NCBI GenBank assembly: GCA_963754445.1
Contig: CAVWFT010000003.1
Span: 62,001-126,000 of the forward strand
Origin: Bog-473 sp963754445
Lineage (GTDB): Bacteria; Actinomycetota; Acidimicrobiia; Acidimicrobiales; RAAP-2
Length of the DNA: 64,000 bases
Direction of reading: 5' to 3'
This document shows, in pieces, positions 40,798 to 47,783 of the stretch. Within the stretch, counting starts at the first letter, position 1. The number at the start of each line of letters is the position of its first letter. The position numbers and the translations under genes were made by a program. The notes beneath the pieces are model-generated. The model had not been told where the DNA came from. It worked only from the letters and a program-made list of their open reading frames with translations, and searched no databases.

Positions 40798-41118
40798 GTG
40801 TTGGTCTTGAGCCGCCGGTCCCATGAAAGCATCCGGATCGGTGACACCATCGTCATCACCGTGCTCGAGGTCCGAGGCGACCACGTGCGGCTCGGCATCG
40901 ATGCTCCCCACGACGTCGAAGTCCATCGCCAAGAGGTCTACGACGCCATCCAGACGGCGAACGTCTCGGCCGCATCGCCCGCGCCGGTGGCCGTGGCTGC
41001 CGCGGCCTCTGCACTACGTCGGGCCATGGGGAACGGGGCCGCGGGGGATGCCGCCCCGTCGCCGGATGAGGCGGCGGGTCCTGAGGGTGCCCGCCCTCCT
41101 CGAACCGACACCGACTGA
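40798..41118 (+). CDS. csrA: Carbon storage/flagellin translational regulator CsrA
   Basis: A 106-residue protein. Residues 1-55 are CsrA (MLVLSRRSHESIRIGDTIVITVLEVRGDHVRLGIDAP), an RNA-binding dimer that blocks ribosome access at GGA motifs. The last 45 residues form an Ala/Pro-rich extension absent from the usual 61-75-residue CsrA. GTG at 40798 has a GAGGAGG ribosome site. It ends the flhA operon and is convergent with the gene for its antagonist FliW. Likely targets are the GGA hairpins of the fliC, flgB, fliE and flhA leaders. Confidence 0.93.
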   Translation: MLVLSRRSHESIRIGDTIVITVLEVRGDHVRLGIDAPHDVEVHRQEVYDAIQTANVSAASPAPVAVAAAASALRRAMGNGAAGDAAPSPDEAAGPEGARPPRTDTD

Positions 41119-41240
41119 CGACCGACCGACCGACGGCGTGCGGTCGGACTGACGATCTGCGGTCCGCACGTGTCACGGCCTGAGCGGCCACGGTCGCCGG
41201 TGGCCCAGCCCGAAAGGCCCTGCCCGCCAGGCCTCCCCCG

Positions 41241-41257
41241 AGGACCGCTCTGGTCCT
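41241..41257. terminator. Hairpin in the csrA-fliW convergent gap
   Basis: AGGACC-GCTCT-GGTCCT forms a 6-bp stem that overlaps the fliW stop codon. No T run is present, so termination is uncertain. A weaker GTGCGG/CCGCAC pair lies at about 41138-41169. The rest of the gap is featureless. Confidence 0.35.
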
Positions 41258-41750
41258 AGCGGGCCGCGCTCGCCACGGCCGGCGGCACCAGGGGCGCCGC
41301 CACGTCGTACTCGGAGCCGTGCATCACGACCTGGGCCGCAGCCCCGTTGCGTCGGTTGACGACGATCGGACCCAGCAGGTTCGCCGTGGGTGAACTGCCG
41401 TCCTCGGCCAGGGTCACGATCGAGAGCACGGCGGCATCCTCGGCCTGTAGCCCGAGCCGCTCCACCGTCTCCTCGTCCACCTCGACCTGGTAGTCGGGGA
41501 ACAGCAGCCCCGGCGGCACGACGATGAACTCGACGCCCGGCGGTTGGGTGGCGCGCAGGCGGCAGAACGGCGCCAAGTCTCCGGGCATCGGCTCGATGAC
41601 GAAGTCACGCAATTCGTCGAAGCCGGGTATCCCGACGGCGAACGTGACCTCGAGAACCTCGTCGGTGTCGGTCGTGCGATCGAGCAGTACCGGCGTCGGG
41701 CCGGCACCAGTTTCGGCGGGAGGAGTCATGTCTTCACCGGTTCCGCTCAT
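41256..41750 (-). CDS. fliW: Flagellar assembly factor FliW
   Basis: A 164-residue protein. The FliW fold is recognised from EVTFAVGIPGFDELRDFVIEPM, FIVVPPGLLFPDYQVEV, SIVTLAEDGSSPTANLLGPIVVNRRNGAAAQVV. FliW binds either flagellin or CsrA and so ties flagellin synthesis to secretion. The ATG at 41750 overlaps the flgL stop as ATGA; the longer frame to 41804 runs into flgL. It is last in the flgN-flgK-flgL operon. Confidence 0.93.
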   Translation of the reverse strand: MSGTGEDMTPPAETGAGPTPVLLDRTTDTDEVLEVTFAVGIPGFDELRDFVIEPMPGDLAPFCRLRATQPPGVEFIVVPPGLLFPDYQVEVDEETVERLGLQAEDAAVLSIVTLAEDGSSPTANLLGPIVVNRRNGAAAQVVMHGSEYDVAAPLVPPAVASAAR

Positions 41751-42706
41751 CCCGCACCCAAGAACGAAACAAGCGAAGGCTGGACCAAGTTGGCCGTCGC
41801 CCACAGCGCCGTTTGGTACGAGTTCTGCTGCTGCGTGAGGTTGGTCATCGCCTGGGGCAGGTTGACGCTCTGGATCCCCGACAACTCGGAGTTCAGAGCT
41901 GCCTGCGTGCTCGAGGCTTGCGTCGAGAGGGCCTGCATCTGCTGGTACTGGGCCCCCAGCTGGGCCGCCTGGTTCTCGACGGTGGCAATGGCGCTGTCGA
42001 GATTCTGCAGATCGGTTCCCGACGCGGCCGCCAGCGACGTCGGCGTTCCCGTCGAGATGTCCTGCGAGATCTGCGCCAGCACACCGAGGCTGCCCGGTGT
42101 CGTGCTGAGCAGGCCGGTCGTCCCGGTCCCGAAGACCGAATCACCGGTCACCGAGATGGCGACCTGGGTCCCCGGGGCCACGGTCCGCACGGGTGCATTG
42201 CCGCCCCCGACGTACGTGCCGCTCGAGTCGAAGGCGGTGGTCACGTTGCCCGTGCCGGCGAAGATCGCCTGGCCGTTGTAGTTGGTGTTGGCCAGGTTGA
42301 GCAGGGTCTGCTGGGCCTGGCTGACCTGGTCGGCCAGGGCCGACAGCCCGGACTGGGAACCCGACAACGTGGCCGAGCTGATGGAGAGCACGTTCTGGCG
42401 CACCGACTGCAGCGTGCTGATGATCTCGTTCATGGTGGAGTTGCCCTGCTGGAGCCAACCGAGACCGTCACTCGCGTTGTTGGAGTACGAGGTCGAGCGG
42501 CTCAGCGCCGCATTGATCTGCATGATGTTGGCGGCCAGCGCCGGGTTGTCCGAGGGCTGGTTCACCACGTTGCCCGTCGACAGCTGCTCCTGGAGCTGCG
42601 CGATCGACGTCTCGTCGCTGTTCAGATTGGAGATCATCTCGTCGTTCATGACCGACGGGGTGAGTTGGATGGACGGCATGAACGACCCACTCATCGACAC
42701 GGTCAT
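41747..42706 (-). CDS. flgL: Hook-filament junction protein FlgL
   Basis: A 319-residue flagellin-like protein with the N-terminal motif MISNLNSDETSIAQLQEQLSTGNVVNQPSDNPA and a flagellin-like C-terminus (LNSELSGIQSVNLPQAMTNLTQQQNSYQTAL). It is HAP3, linking FlgK to the filament. Several in-frame ATGs lie near the start; ATG 42706 has GGAGTGGGGG upstream. It is 97 bases after flgK. Confidence 0.93.
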   Translation of the reverse strand: MTVSMSGSFMPSIQLTPSVMNDEMISNLNSDETSIAQLQEQLSTGNVVNQPSDNPALAANIMQINAALSRSTSYSNNASDGLGWLQQGNSTMNEIISTLQSVRQNVLSISSATLSGSQSGLSALADQVSQAQQTLLNLANTNYNGQAIFAGTGNVTTAFDSSGTYVGGGNAPVRTVAPGTQVAISVTGDSVFGTGTTGLLSTTPGSLGVLAQISQDISTGTPTSLAAASGTDLQNLDSAIATVENQAAQLGAQYQQMQALSTQASSTQAALNSELSGIQSVNLPQAMTNLTQQQNSYQTALWATANLVQPSLVSFLGAG

Positions 42707-42803
42707 CGGATCAAACCCCCACTCCAGCCCGGGTGAACGTGCACGCGAAATCGTACTGTCCCGGTGTCATCGGTCGGCGTCATCGAAGTGCGGCAGAACT
42801 GGT

Positions 42804-44195
42804 TCATGTCGCCGCCAGCAGCGATTGGACCATTGTGTCGATGGTCGAGATGACCTTCGCCGACGCCTGATAGGCCTGCTGGAACCCGAGCATCTCCACC
42901 GTCTGTTGGTCGGTGTTGACGCCTGTCACCGACCCCAGCGAGGCCGAGAGGGACTGGCTGAGCGATGACTGGGCATTGCTCTGGGCGGTCACCGTCTGCA
43001 CGTCGGAGCCCACGTTCGTGATGAAGGTCTGGTAGGCCTGGTCCGGTCCCGTCGGCGAGGTGCCGAGCTCGGCCAGGGCCGATGCGTTCGAGCCGTCGTT
43101 CGTGCCGTTGGTGGCCGACGACGCCGCCGCCAGCAGGGCCGGGTTGCCGACCACGGCCTGGTTGACCGAAATCGTGGCGGCCGCTCCCGACGAGTTCCCG
43201 ATCACGAAGAGCGGCGCGCTGTTGTTCGGGCCCACCCCTGCTCCGGCTGCCACGTCGGAGTTCCCCGAGGCGTCGAAGCCCTGCCCCAGCGCACTGTTGA
43301 CCGTGTTGGCCAGGTTGGTGGCCACCGTGTTCAGTTGCGACTGGTAGCCCGGGATGCTCACGTTGACCGCAGTCAAGAGGCCGGCCAGTGTGCCGTTGGA
43401 CACCGGCAGTGTCACGCCGGTGTTGTTCGACACGATCGACACGGACGGCGGCGAGCCGGTCGACTTCATGGTGAGGGAGTCGGACGTGCCGCCCTGCACG
43501 AGCTGGACGCCGCCCACGTAGACGTTGAGGGAGCCGTCGGACTGCGCATTGGTCGTGATGCCGATGTCTTGACCGAGCTGACCGACCAGGTTGTTGCGCT
43601 GGTCGATCAGCGAGTTCGGTTGCCCGCCCGAGGCCACCGTGGCCACGATGGACTTGTTCAGCGCGGCCACCTGGCTCAGCAGGCCGTTGACCTGCGTCAC
43701 GTCCGAGTTGATCTGCGTCGACGTGTTCTCGGCCGTCTGCGACAACGAAGTGGACGCCTGGTTCAGGGTGGAGACCATGTTCTCGGCTTGGTTGATGACC
43801 TCGGTCCGGGGCGCCGTCTCCGAAGGATTGGTGGCGATGGTGTCCCAGGACGACCAGAAGGTCGAGAGCTGGGCCGACAAGCCGTTCGATCCCGGCTCGG
43901 GGAAGATCGACTCGATGGACGAGAGCGTCTGTTGCAGGGCCGAACTCCCCGCCGCCGCGCCCGAGGCGGCCAGGTTGTCCGCGCTCAGCACGGCGTCTTG
44001 CGCCTGGGCGACGTTCAGCACGGTCACGCCGGCGCCGATGCCGAGGACGTCGCCCGATGCCGTGGTGGTCAGCACCGGGGACTCGGCGGCATAGCCGGCC
44101 GTGTTCACGTTGGAGAGGTTGTCGGCGATGGTGTCCATCGCGGCTCGATCGGCCTCGAGGCCGGACGCGGCGATGGCGAAGCCGGCGTCAGTCAC
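42804..44195 (-). CDS. flgK: Hook-associated protein FlgK
   Basis: A 463-residue HAP1. The N-terminus FAIAASGLEADRAAMDTIADNLSNVNTAGYAAESP and the C-terminus SLGSVTGVNTDQQTVEMLGFQQAYQASAKVISTID are the paired rod/hook motifs. GTG at 44195 follows GGGGGACGC. It forms the junction between hook and filament with FlgL, and its chaperone FlgN is encoded directly upstream. Confidence 0.94.
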   Translation of the reverse strand: MTDAGFAIAASGLEADRAAMDTIADNLSNVNTAGYAAESPVLTTTASGDVLGIGAGVTVLNVAQAQDAVLSADNLAASGAAAGSSALQQTLSSIESIFPEPGSNGLSAQLSTFWSSWDTIATNPSETAPRTEVINQAENMVSTLNQASTSLSQTAENTSTQINSDVTQVNGLLSQVAALNKSIVATVASGGQPNSLIDQRNNLVGQLGQDIGITTNAQSDGSLNVYVGGVQLVQGGTSDSLTMKSTGSPPSVSIVSNNTGVTLPVSNGTLAGLLTAVNVSIPGYQSQLNTVATNLANTVNSALGQGFDASGNSDVAAGAGVGPNNSAPLFVIGNSSGAAATISVNQAVVGNPALLAAASSATNGTNDGSNASALAELGTSPTGPDQAYQTFITNVGSDVQTVTAQSNAQSSLSQSLSASLGSVTGVNTDQQTVEMLGFQQAYQASAKVISTIDTMVQSLLAAT

Positions 44196-44257
44196 GCGTC
44201 CCCCTTCCCTCCCGCTCGATCCCCATGTCGATCACGACGTCCACGTCCCTGCAGTCC

Positions 44258-44746
44258 CTATGCGGTGGCGTTCAACAGCTGCACGCCGGAGCGCCCCCGG
44301 CCGGCCCGTCGGCCGGACGCCGCGTAGGCCACGGCCGGCTGCACTCCGAGGTATGCCAGGGCGTCGGTCGTCGCTGCCATGCGGCGGGCCAGGATCTCGC
44401 GGTTCGCCGCCGACACCTTCTCGATCTGTTCGAAGTGGTCGAGCATGGCCTGACGGTGACCAGCCAGGATCTCGCTCCACGGCTCGGGGGCCGCGGCCAC
44501 GAGCGCAGCCAAGGTCGGGGCCGAGCCCAGACCAAGTTCCACCCCCACCGCGGCGACCGCTTCTTCCCGTTCGGTGTCGGCCAACTCCAGCATCTCCACC
44601 ACTTGCTCGACCTCGGCTGTGGCGCGGTCGAGCCAACTGTGGTGCCCGGAGGCGAGGATCAGATGTTCCTCGGCCAACTTGAACCGGAGAAGCTCCAACA
44701 CACAGCGCTCGCGCCACAGGCGAGTCGACAGCTCGTCGAAACCCAT
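44258..44746 (-). CDS. flgN: FlgK/FlgL export chaperone FlgN
   Basis: A 162-residue helical protein (DELSTRLWRERCVLELLRFKLAEEHLILASG, HHSWLDRATAEVEQVVEMLELADTER) with the pattern of FlgN. It is first in the flgN-flgK-flgL-fliW operon. The ATG at 44746 has no ribosome site and lies seven bases after the -10 of the promoter, so the transcript should be leaderless. The C-terminus is basic and glycine-rich. Confidence 0.85.
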   Translation of the reverse strand: MGFDELSTRLWRERCVLELLRFKLAEEHLILASGHHSWLDRATAEVEQVVEMLELADTEREEAVAAVGVELGLGSAPTLAALVAAAPEPWSEILAGHRQAMLDHFEQIEKVSAANREILARRMAATTDALAYLGVQPAVAYAASGRRAGRGRSGVQLLNATA

Positions 44747-44753
44747 ATGTGCT

Positions 44754-44781
44754 GTATCGGCAGCCCCGCGGACCCGGTAAA
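44754..44781 (-). promoter_or_regulatory. Sigma-28-type promoter of flgN-flgK-flgL-fliW, leaderless
   Basis: On the minus strand it reads TTTA - 16 bases - GCCGATAC. The -10 is perfect and the -35 is degenerate. The -10 ends seven bases before the ATG. Confidence 0.6.
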
Positions 44782-44858
44782 GCTTTTTTGGTCCGGCTGC
44801 CCCGCCGGGGGACCGGACCGCTCCCCGGGGTCGCCTCCGTCACCCCGCCGGGCCGCCC

Positions 44859-44887
44859 ACCCCCGCTCCGCCGGACGATACGGGGGT
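44859..44887 (-). terminator. Hairpin after fliL, probable terminator
   Basis: ACCCCCG/CGGGGGT form a 7-bp stem around a 15-base loop, about 40 bases after the fliL stop and upstream of the flgN promoter. No T run follows. Confidence 0.4.
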
Positions 44888-44926
44888 TGGGGCTGCACCG
44901 GTGATGTTGTTCTCCGGCTCAGTGCC

Positions 44927-45445
44927 TCACTGGGTCACGAAGCTGGTGAGGTAGATGGCGCTGATCTGCTGCGCCCCCTCGGAGGTTCCCGCGATTTTCT
45001 GGAAAGCGGCCAGCAGGCTGGCTTGGGCCGCTTCACGCCCGGCCGGGTTGAGCAGGTCCGGCATGGTGAGTGCACCGAACACATCGATCTCGGCGTTGAG
45101 GAATTTGGGATCCTCGTCGGCCAGCGTGCTCGTCTCGGCCGGCGCCGTCTGCTGCATGGCCACGGTCACCTGCAGCAGGTGGCCGTCGGAGAGGTTGATG
45201 GTGTTCTGGGGCAGGCTGACGATCTTGCCGGCCGGCACCTTCTCTCCCGCCTTGTAGTGCGGCGGGAACAGCATCGGCTGAAGCACCATCGACCAGGCGC
45301 CGTAGCCCAGCACCAGGGCGCCCACCAAGATGATGAGCTTCTTCTTCAGCCCGCCCTTCTTCTTCTCACCGTCCTCTTCGCCTTCGCCCGCGGCCTGCGC
45401 TGCGTCCTGCTGCGCCGCGGCCTTTGGTGACATGGTGATCGTCAT
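44927..45445 (-). CDS. fliL: Flagellar basal body-associated protein FliL
   Basis: A 172-residue single-pass membrane protein: a charged cytoplasmic N-terminus (GEEDGEKKKGGLKKK), one membrane helix (LIILVGALVLGYGAWSMVL) and an extracytoplasmic FliL domain (INLSDGHLLQVTVAMQQTA, ALTMPDLLNPAGREAAQASLLAAFQKI). FliL supports stator function. The ATG overlaps the motB stop as ATGA, so it is coupled to the stator genes. Confidence 0.9.
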   Translation of the reverse strand: MTITMSPKAAAQQDAAQAAGEGEEDGEKKKGGLKKKLIILVGALVLGYGAWSMVLQPMLFPPHYKAGEKVPAGKIVSLPQNTINLSDGHLLQVTVAMQQTAPAETSTLADEDPKFLNAEIDVFGALTMPDLLNPAGREAAQASLLAAFQKIAGTSEGAQQISAIYLTSFVTQ

Positions 45446-46284
45446 GAGGTCTCACTCTCCCCTGGTGCCATGATGACGACGTCGACGCGTCGGTTTTCGG
45501 CCATGTTCTGGGGGGATGTGTTGGGGGCGGCGGGGCGAGTCTGACCGAAACCGACGACTGCGAGCCGGTCCGGATTGATGTTGTCCACGCTGGTGAGGCG
45601 CTCGACCACGTGGACCGCACGTTCGGCCGAGAGCTCCCAGTTCGAGGCGTAGGGGCCGCCGTAGATCGCCTGGTCGTCGGTGTAACCCTGGACGGCTGCG
45701 TTGTTGGTGTTCGCCGCGAGGACCGAGGCGATCGTGTCGACCACCTTGTCGCCGACCGTGCCGAGGGAGGCCGAGTCGAGCGTGTAGAAGACCTGGTCGC
45801 TGAGGATCGACACCACGAGCTCCGACGTGTTCGGCGCTGTGGGCGAGGAGGTCTGGTTGATCGAGGCGTCGGAGCCCAGACCCGCGGTGGCCAGGGCCGT
45901 CTTGAGCTCGGCCTGGATCTGGTTGAGCGACTGGCTCCCGGCGGGCACGGCGGTGCTGGTCGACGAGGAGGAGCCACTGGCTCCCGAGGTGCTGTTCTGG
46001 CCCGACGGCTGCTGATGCAGACCCTGCACCTGCCCCGTGTGGTCGACCAGGCTGTTGTGCTCGAGCAGGCCCGTATCGTTCTTGACCACCGTGGTGTGTC
46101 CCGAAAAGGTGTCGCGCAGGGCCTGGGCCAGCGCGGTGAACTTCTTCGTGCTGATGGTGCTCAGGGCGAAGAGCACGACGAAGAGCGCCAACAGGAGCGT
46201 GATCATGTCGGCGTAGGTGAGGAGCCAACGCTCCATACCGCCCTCCGCCTCCTCGGGCTCCTCTTGATGCTCCCGCCTGGCCAT
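45442..46284 (-). CDS. motB: Motor stator protein MotB
   Basis: A 280-residue stator subunit. The single membrane helix WLLTYADMITLLLALFVVLF holds the proton-carrying Asp (YAD), followed by the plug/linker region and a C-terminal OmpA-like peptidoglycan-binding domain (VQGYTDDQAIYGG, ELSAERAVHVVERL, RLAVVGFGQTRPAAPN). YADMITLLLALFV is of the MotB rather than PomB type, so proton drive is likely. The ATG shares a base with the motA stop. Confidence 0.95.
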   Translation of the reverse strand: MARREHQEEPEEAEGGMERWLLTYADMITLLLALFVVLFALSTISTKKFTALAQALRDTFSGHTTVVKNDTGLLEHNSLVDHTGQVQGLHQQPSGQNSTSGASGSSSSTSTAVPAGSQSLNQIQAELKTALATAGLGSDASINQTSSPTAPNTSELVVSILSDQVFYTLDSASLGTVGDKVVDTIASVLAANTNNAAVQGYTDDQAIYGGPYASNWELSAERAVHVVERLTSVDNINPDRLAVVGFGQTRPAAPNTSPQNMAENRRVDVVIMAPGESETS

Positions 46285-47069
46285 CAGGCTGCTTTCTGCG
46301 GCGCGCGGACTTCGTCCCGATCCTTGGGCGGCAGGTAGGACAGCAGCTTGGACTGCACCATGCGCGGGCTGTTGCCGGCCTGGATGGCCAAGATGCCGTC
46401 CATGACGAGGCGGCGCCCCTGTGCTTCCTGTTCACTCGCTCGCTTGAGCTTGTTCGAGATCGGGAGCCAGAAGAGGTTGGCCGAGAGCACGCCCCACAGC
46501 GTGGCGGTGAACGCCTCGGCGATAGCCGGGCCGAGAACCTGCGGGTTCGACAGGTTGGCCAGCACGTGGATCAGACCGATGACCGTGCCCAAGATGCCGA
46601 GGGTGGGGGCGAAGCCGCCCATGTCGGCGAAGAATTTCACGCCCGCCTTGTGTCGCTGCTGGAGCGAGTGGATCTCGCCGTCGAGGATCTCACGGATCTC
46701 CTCGGGGTCGTTGCCATCGACGGTCATCTCGATCCCGCGCTTGAAGAAGGGATCCTCGACCTCCGCTCCGGCCTTCTCGAGGGCGAGCAAGCCCTCGCGC
46801 CGGGCCACCTCGGCCAGCTCGATCAATCGCCCGATGTCCTCGTTCATATCCTTGGGCGTTCCGCCGATGGCCTGCGAGAACGCTCCCTTGAAGCCCTTGA
46901 CGTCGCTCTTCATGTAGCCGGCCACGGCGACGCACGTGGTGCCGCCGAAGCAGAGCAACAGGGGCGCCGGCTTGAAGAGCACCATCGGGTTGGAGCCCTC
47001 CAAGAACATGGAGACGAAGACGCAGCCAAGGGCACCGAGGATGGCGAAAAGCGTGAAGCGGTCTTTCAT
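46284..47069 (-). CDS. motA: Motor stator protein MotA
   Basis: A 261-residue protein with four membrane segments. The conserved channel segment GGFAPTLGILGTVIGLIHVL and the following GPAIAEAFTATLWGVLSANLFWLPISNKLK are diagnostic; the cytoplasmic loop carries the charged torque residues. It forms the stator with MotB. It starts 9 bases after flbD. Confidence 0.95.
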   Translation of the reverse strand: MKDRFTLFAILGALGCVFVSMFLEGSNPMVLFKPAPLLLCFGGTTCVAVAGYMKSDVKGFKGAFSQAIGGTPKDMNEDIGRLIELAEVARREGLLALEKAGAEVEDPFFKRGIEMTVDGNDPEEIREILDGEIHSLQQRHKAGVKFFADMGGFAPTLGILGTVIGLIHVLANLSNPQVLGPAIAEAFTATLWGVLSANLFWLPISNKLKRASEQEAQGRRLVMDGILAIQAGNSPRMVQSKLLSYLPPKDRDEVRAPQKAA

Positions 47070-47078
47070 GGCTGGGCC

Positions 47079-47534
47079 TCAGACTCCCGGGGTCCGGGCG
47101 TCCGGCGACGTCGACTCCGTGTTGGTGGTGGGATCGGAGGCGCCGGCGTCGGCTCCGTTCGCTGCAGGTTCGATCGGCGCGGCCTCGTCCCCGCGGGCAA
47201 CCGCGCGCAGGGGAACCGGCCGGGTGGAGCTCATGGCGGTGTGGTCGTAGACCTCGTGGCGGTCCACGACAGGTCCTTTGGTGGATCCACGCACCACGCG
47301 CAGGCGTGATTCGCCTTCGTTGGCGTCTTCCTCGAAGACCAGACGATGGGACAGGGCGAGCACGGAGGCCCGGAACAGGCGGATGGCGTCGATCAACTCG
47401 TCCACGGACTCGGCCACGACGAACTTGGAGCCGTCGGCCATCGTGAGCACCACGTCGGGTGTGATGTCGGCGCGCTCGATGCGATCTGGGTTGATCGCGA
47501 CCTTCTCGCCGTTAAGTCTCGTAAGTGGAATCAT
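47079..47534 (-). CDS. flbD: FlbD/SwrD-family motility protein
   Basis: A 151-residue protein. The first 70 residues (MIPLTRLNGEKVAINPDRIERADITPDVVLTMADGSKFVVAESVDELIDAIRLFR) are a typical FlbD domain, which elsewhere is a stand-alone protein of about 70-80 residues that supports stator power. The remaining half is a non-conserved acidic, Thr/Ala-rich tail. The ATG at 47534 fits the family start; GTG and other upstream codons would add residues not found in the family. It heads flbD-motA-motB-fliL. Confidence 0.85.
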   Translation of the reverse strand: MIPLTRLNGEKVAINPDRIERADITPDVVLTMADGSKFVVAESVDELIDAIRLFRASVLALSHRLVFEEDANEGESRLRVVRGSTKGPVVDRHEVYDHTAMSSTRPVPLRAVARGDEAAPIEPAANGADAGASDPTTNTESTSPDARTPGV

Positions 47535-47624
47535 CGCGTCCGTGCCTGCCTGGTCATGCATCCGTGCCAACCACGGGCAAAGGACCGCTCCCTAACCGAG
47601 CGGATGGTCCCTGCCGCTGCCGTG

Positions 47625-47652
47625 GTATCGGAGGCCTGCCAAAGCGACTTGA
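47625..47652 (-). promoter_or_regulatory. Sigma-28-type promoter of flbD-motA-motB-fliL
   Basis: On the minus strand it reads TCAA - 16 bases - TCCGATAC. Predicted start near 47618, leaving a leader of about 84 bases that contains a GGA-loop hairpin (GCA-CGGA-TGC) shortly before the ATG. Confidence 0.65.
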
Positions 47653-47783
47653 GGATGCCGCCACGCCAGCGCGAACTGTGACGGCAAATTGTCTGGTGGT
47701 TGTGACCTTCGGCACAAAAAGAGTCCAATGGCCCCCTCGGAATGGCCGTAGGTCCCTACCGCCCGGCACACAGCTGAGTCACA

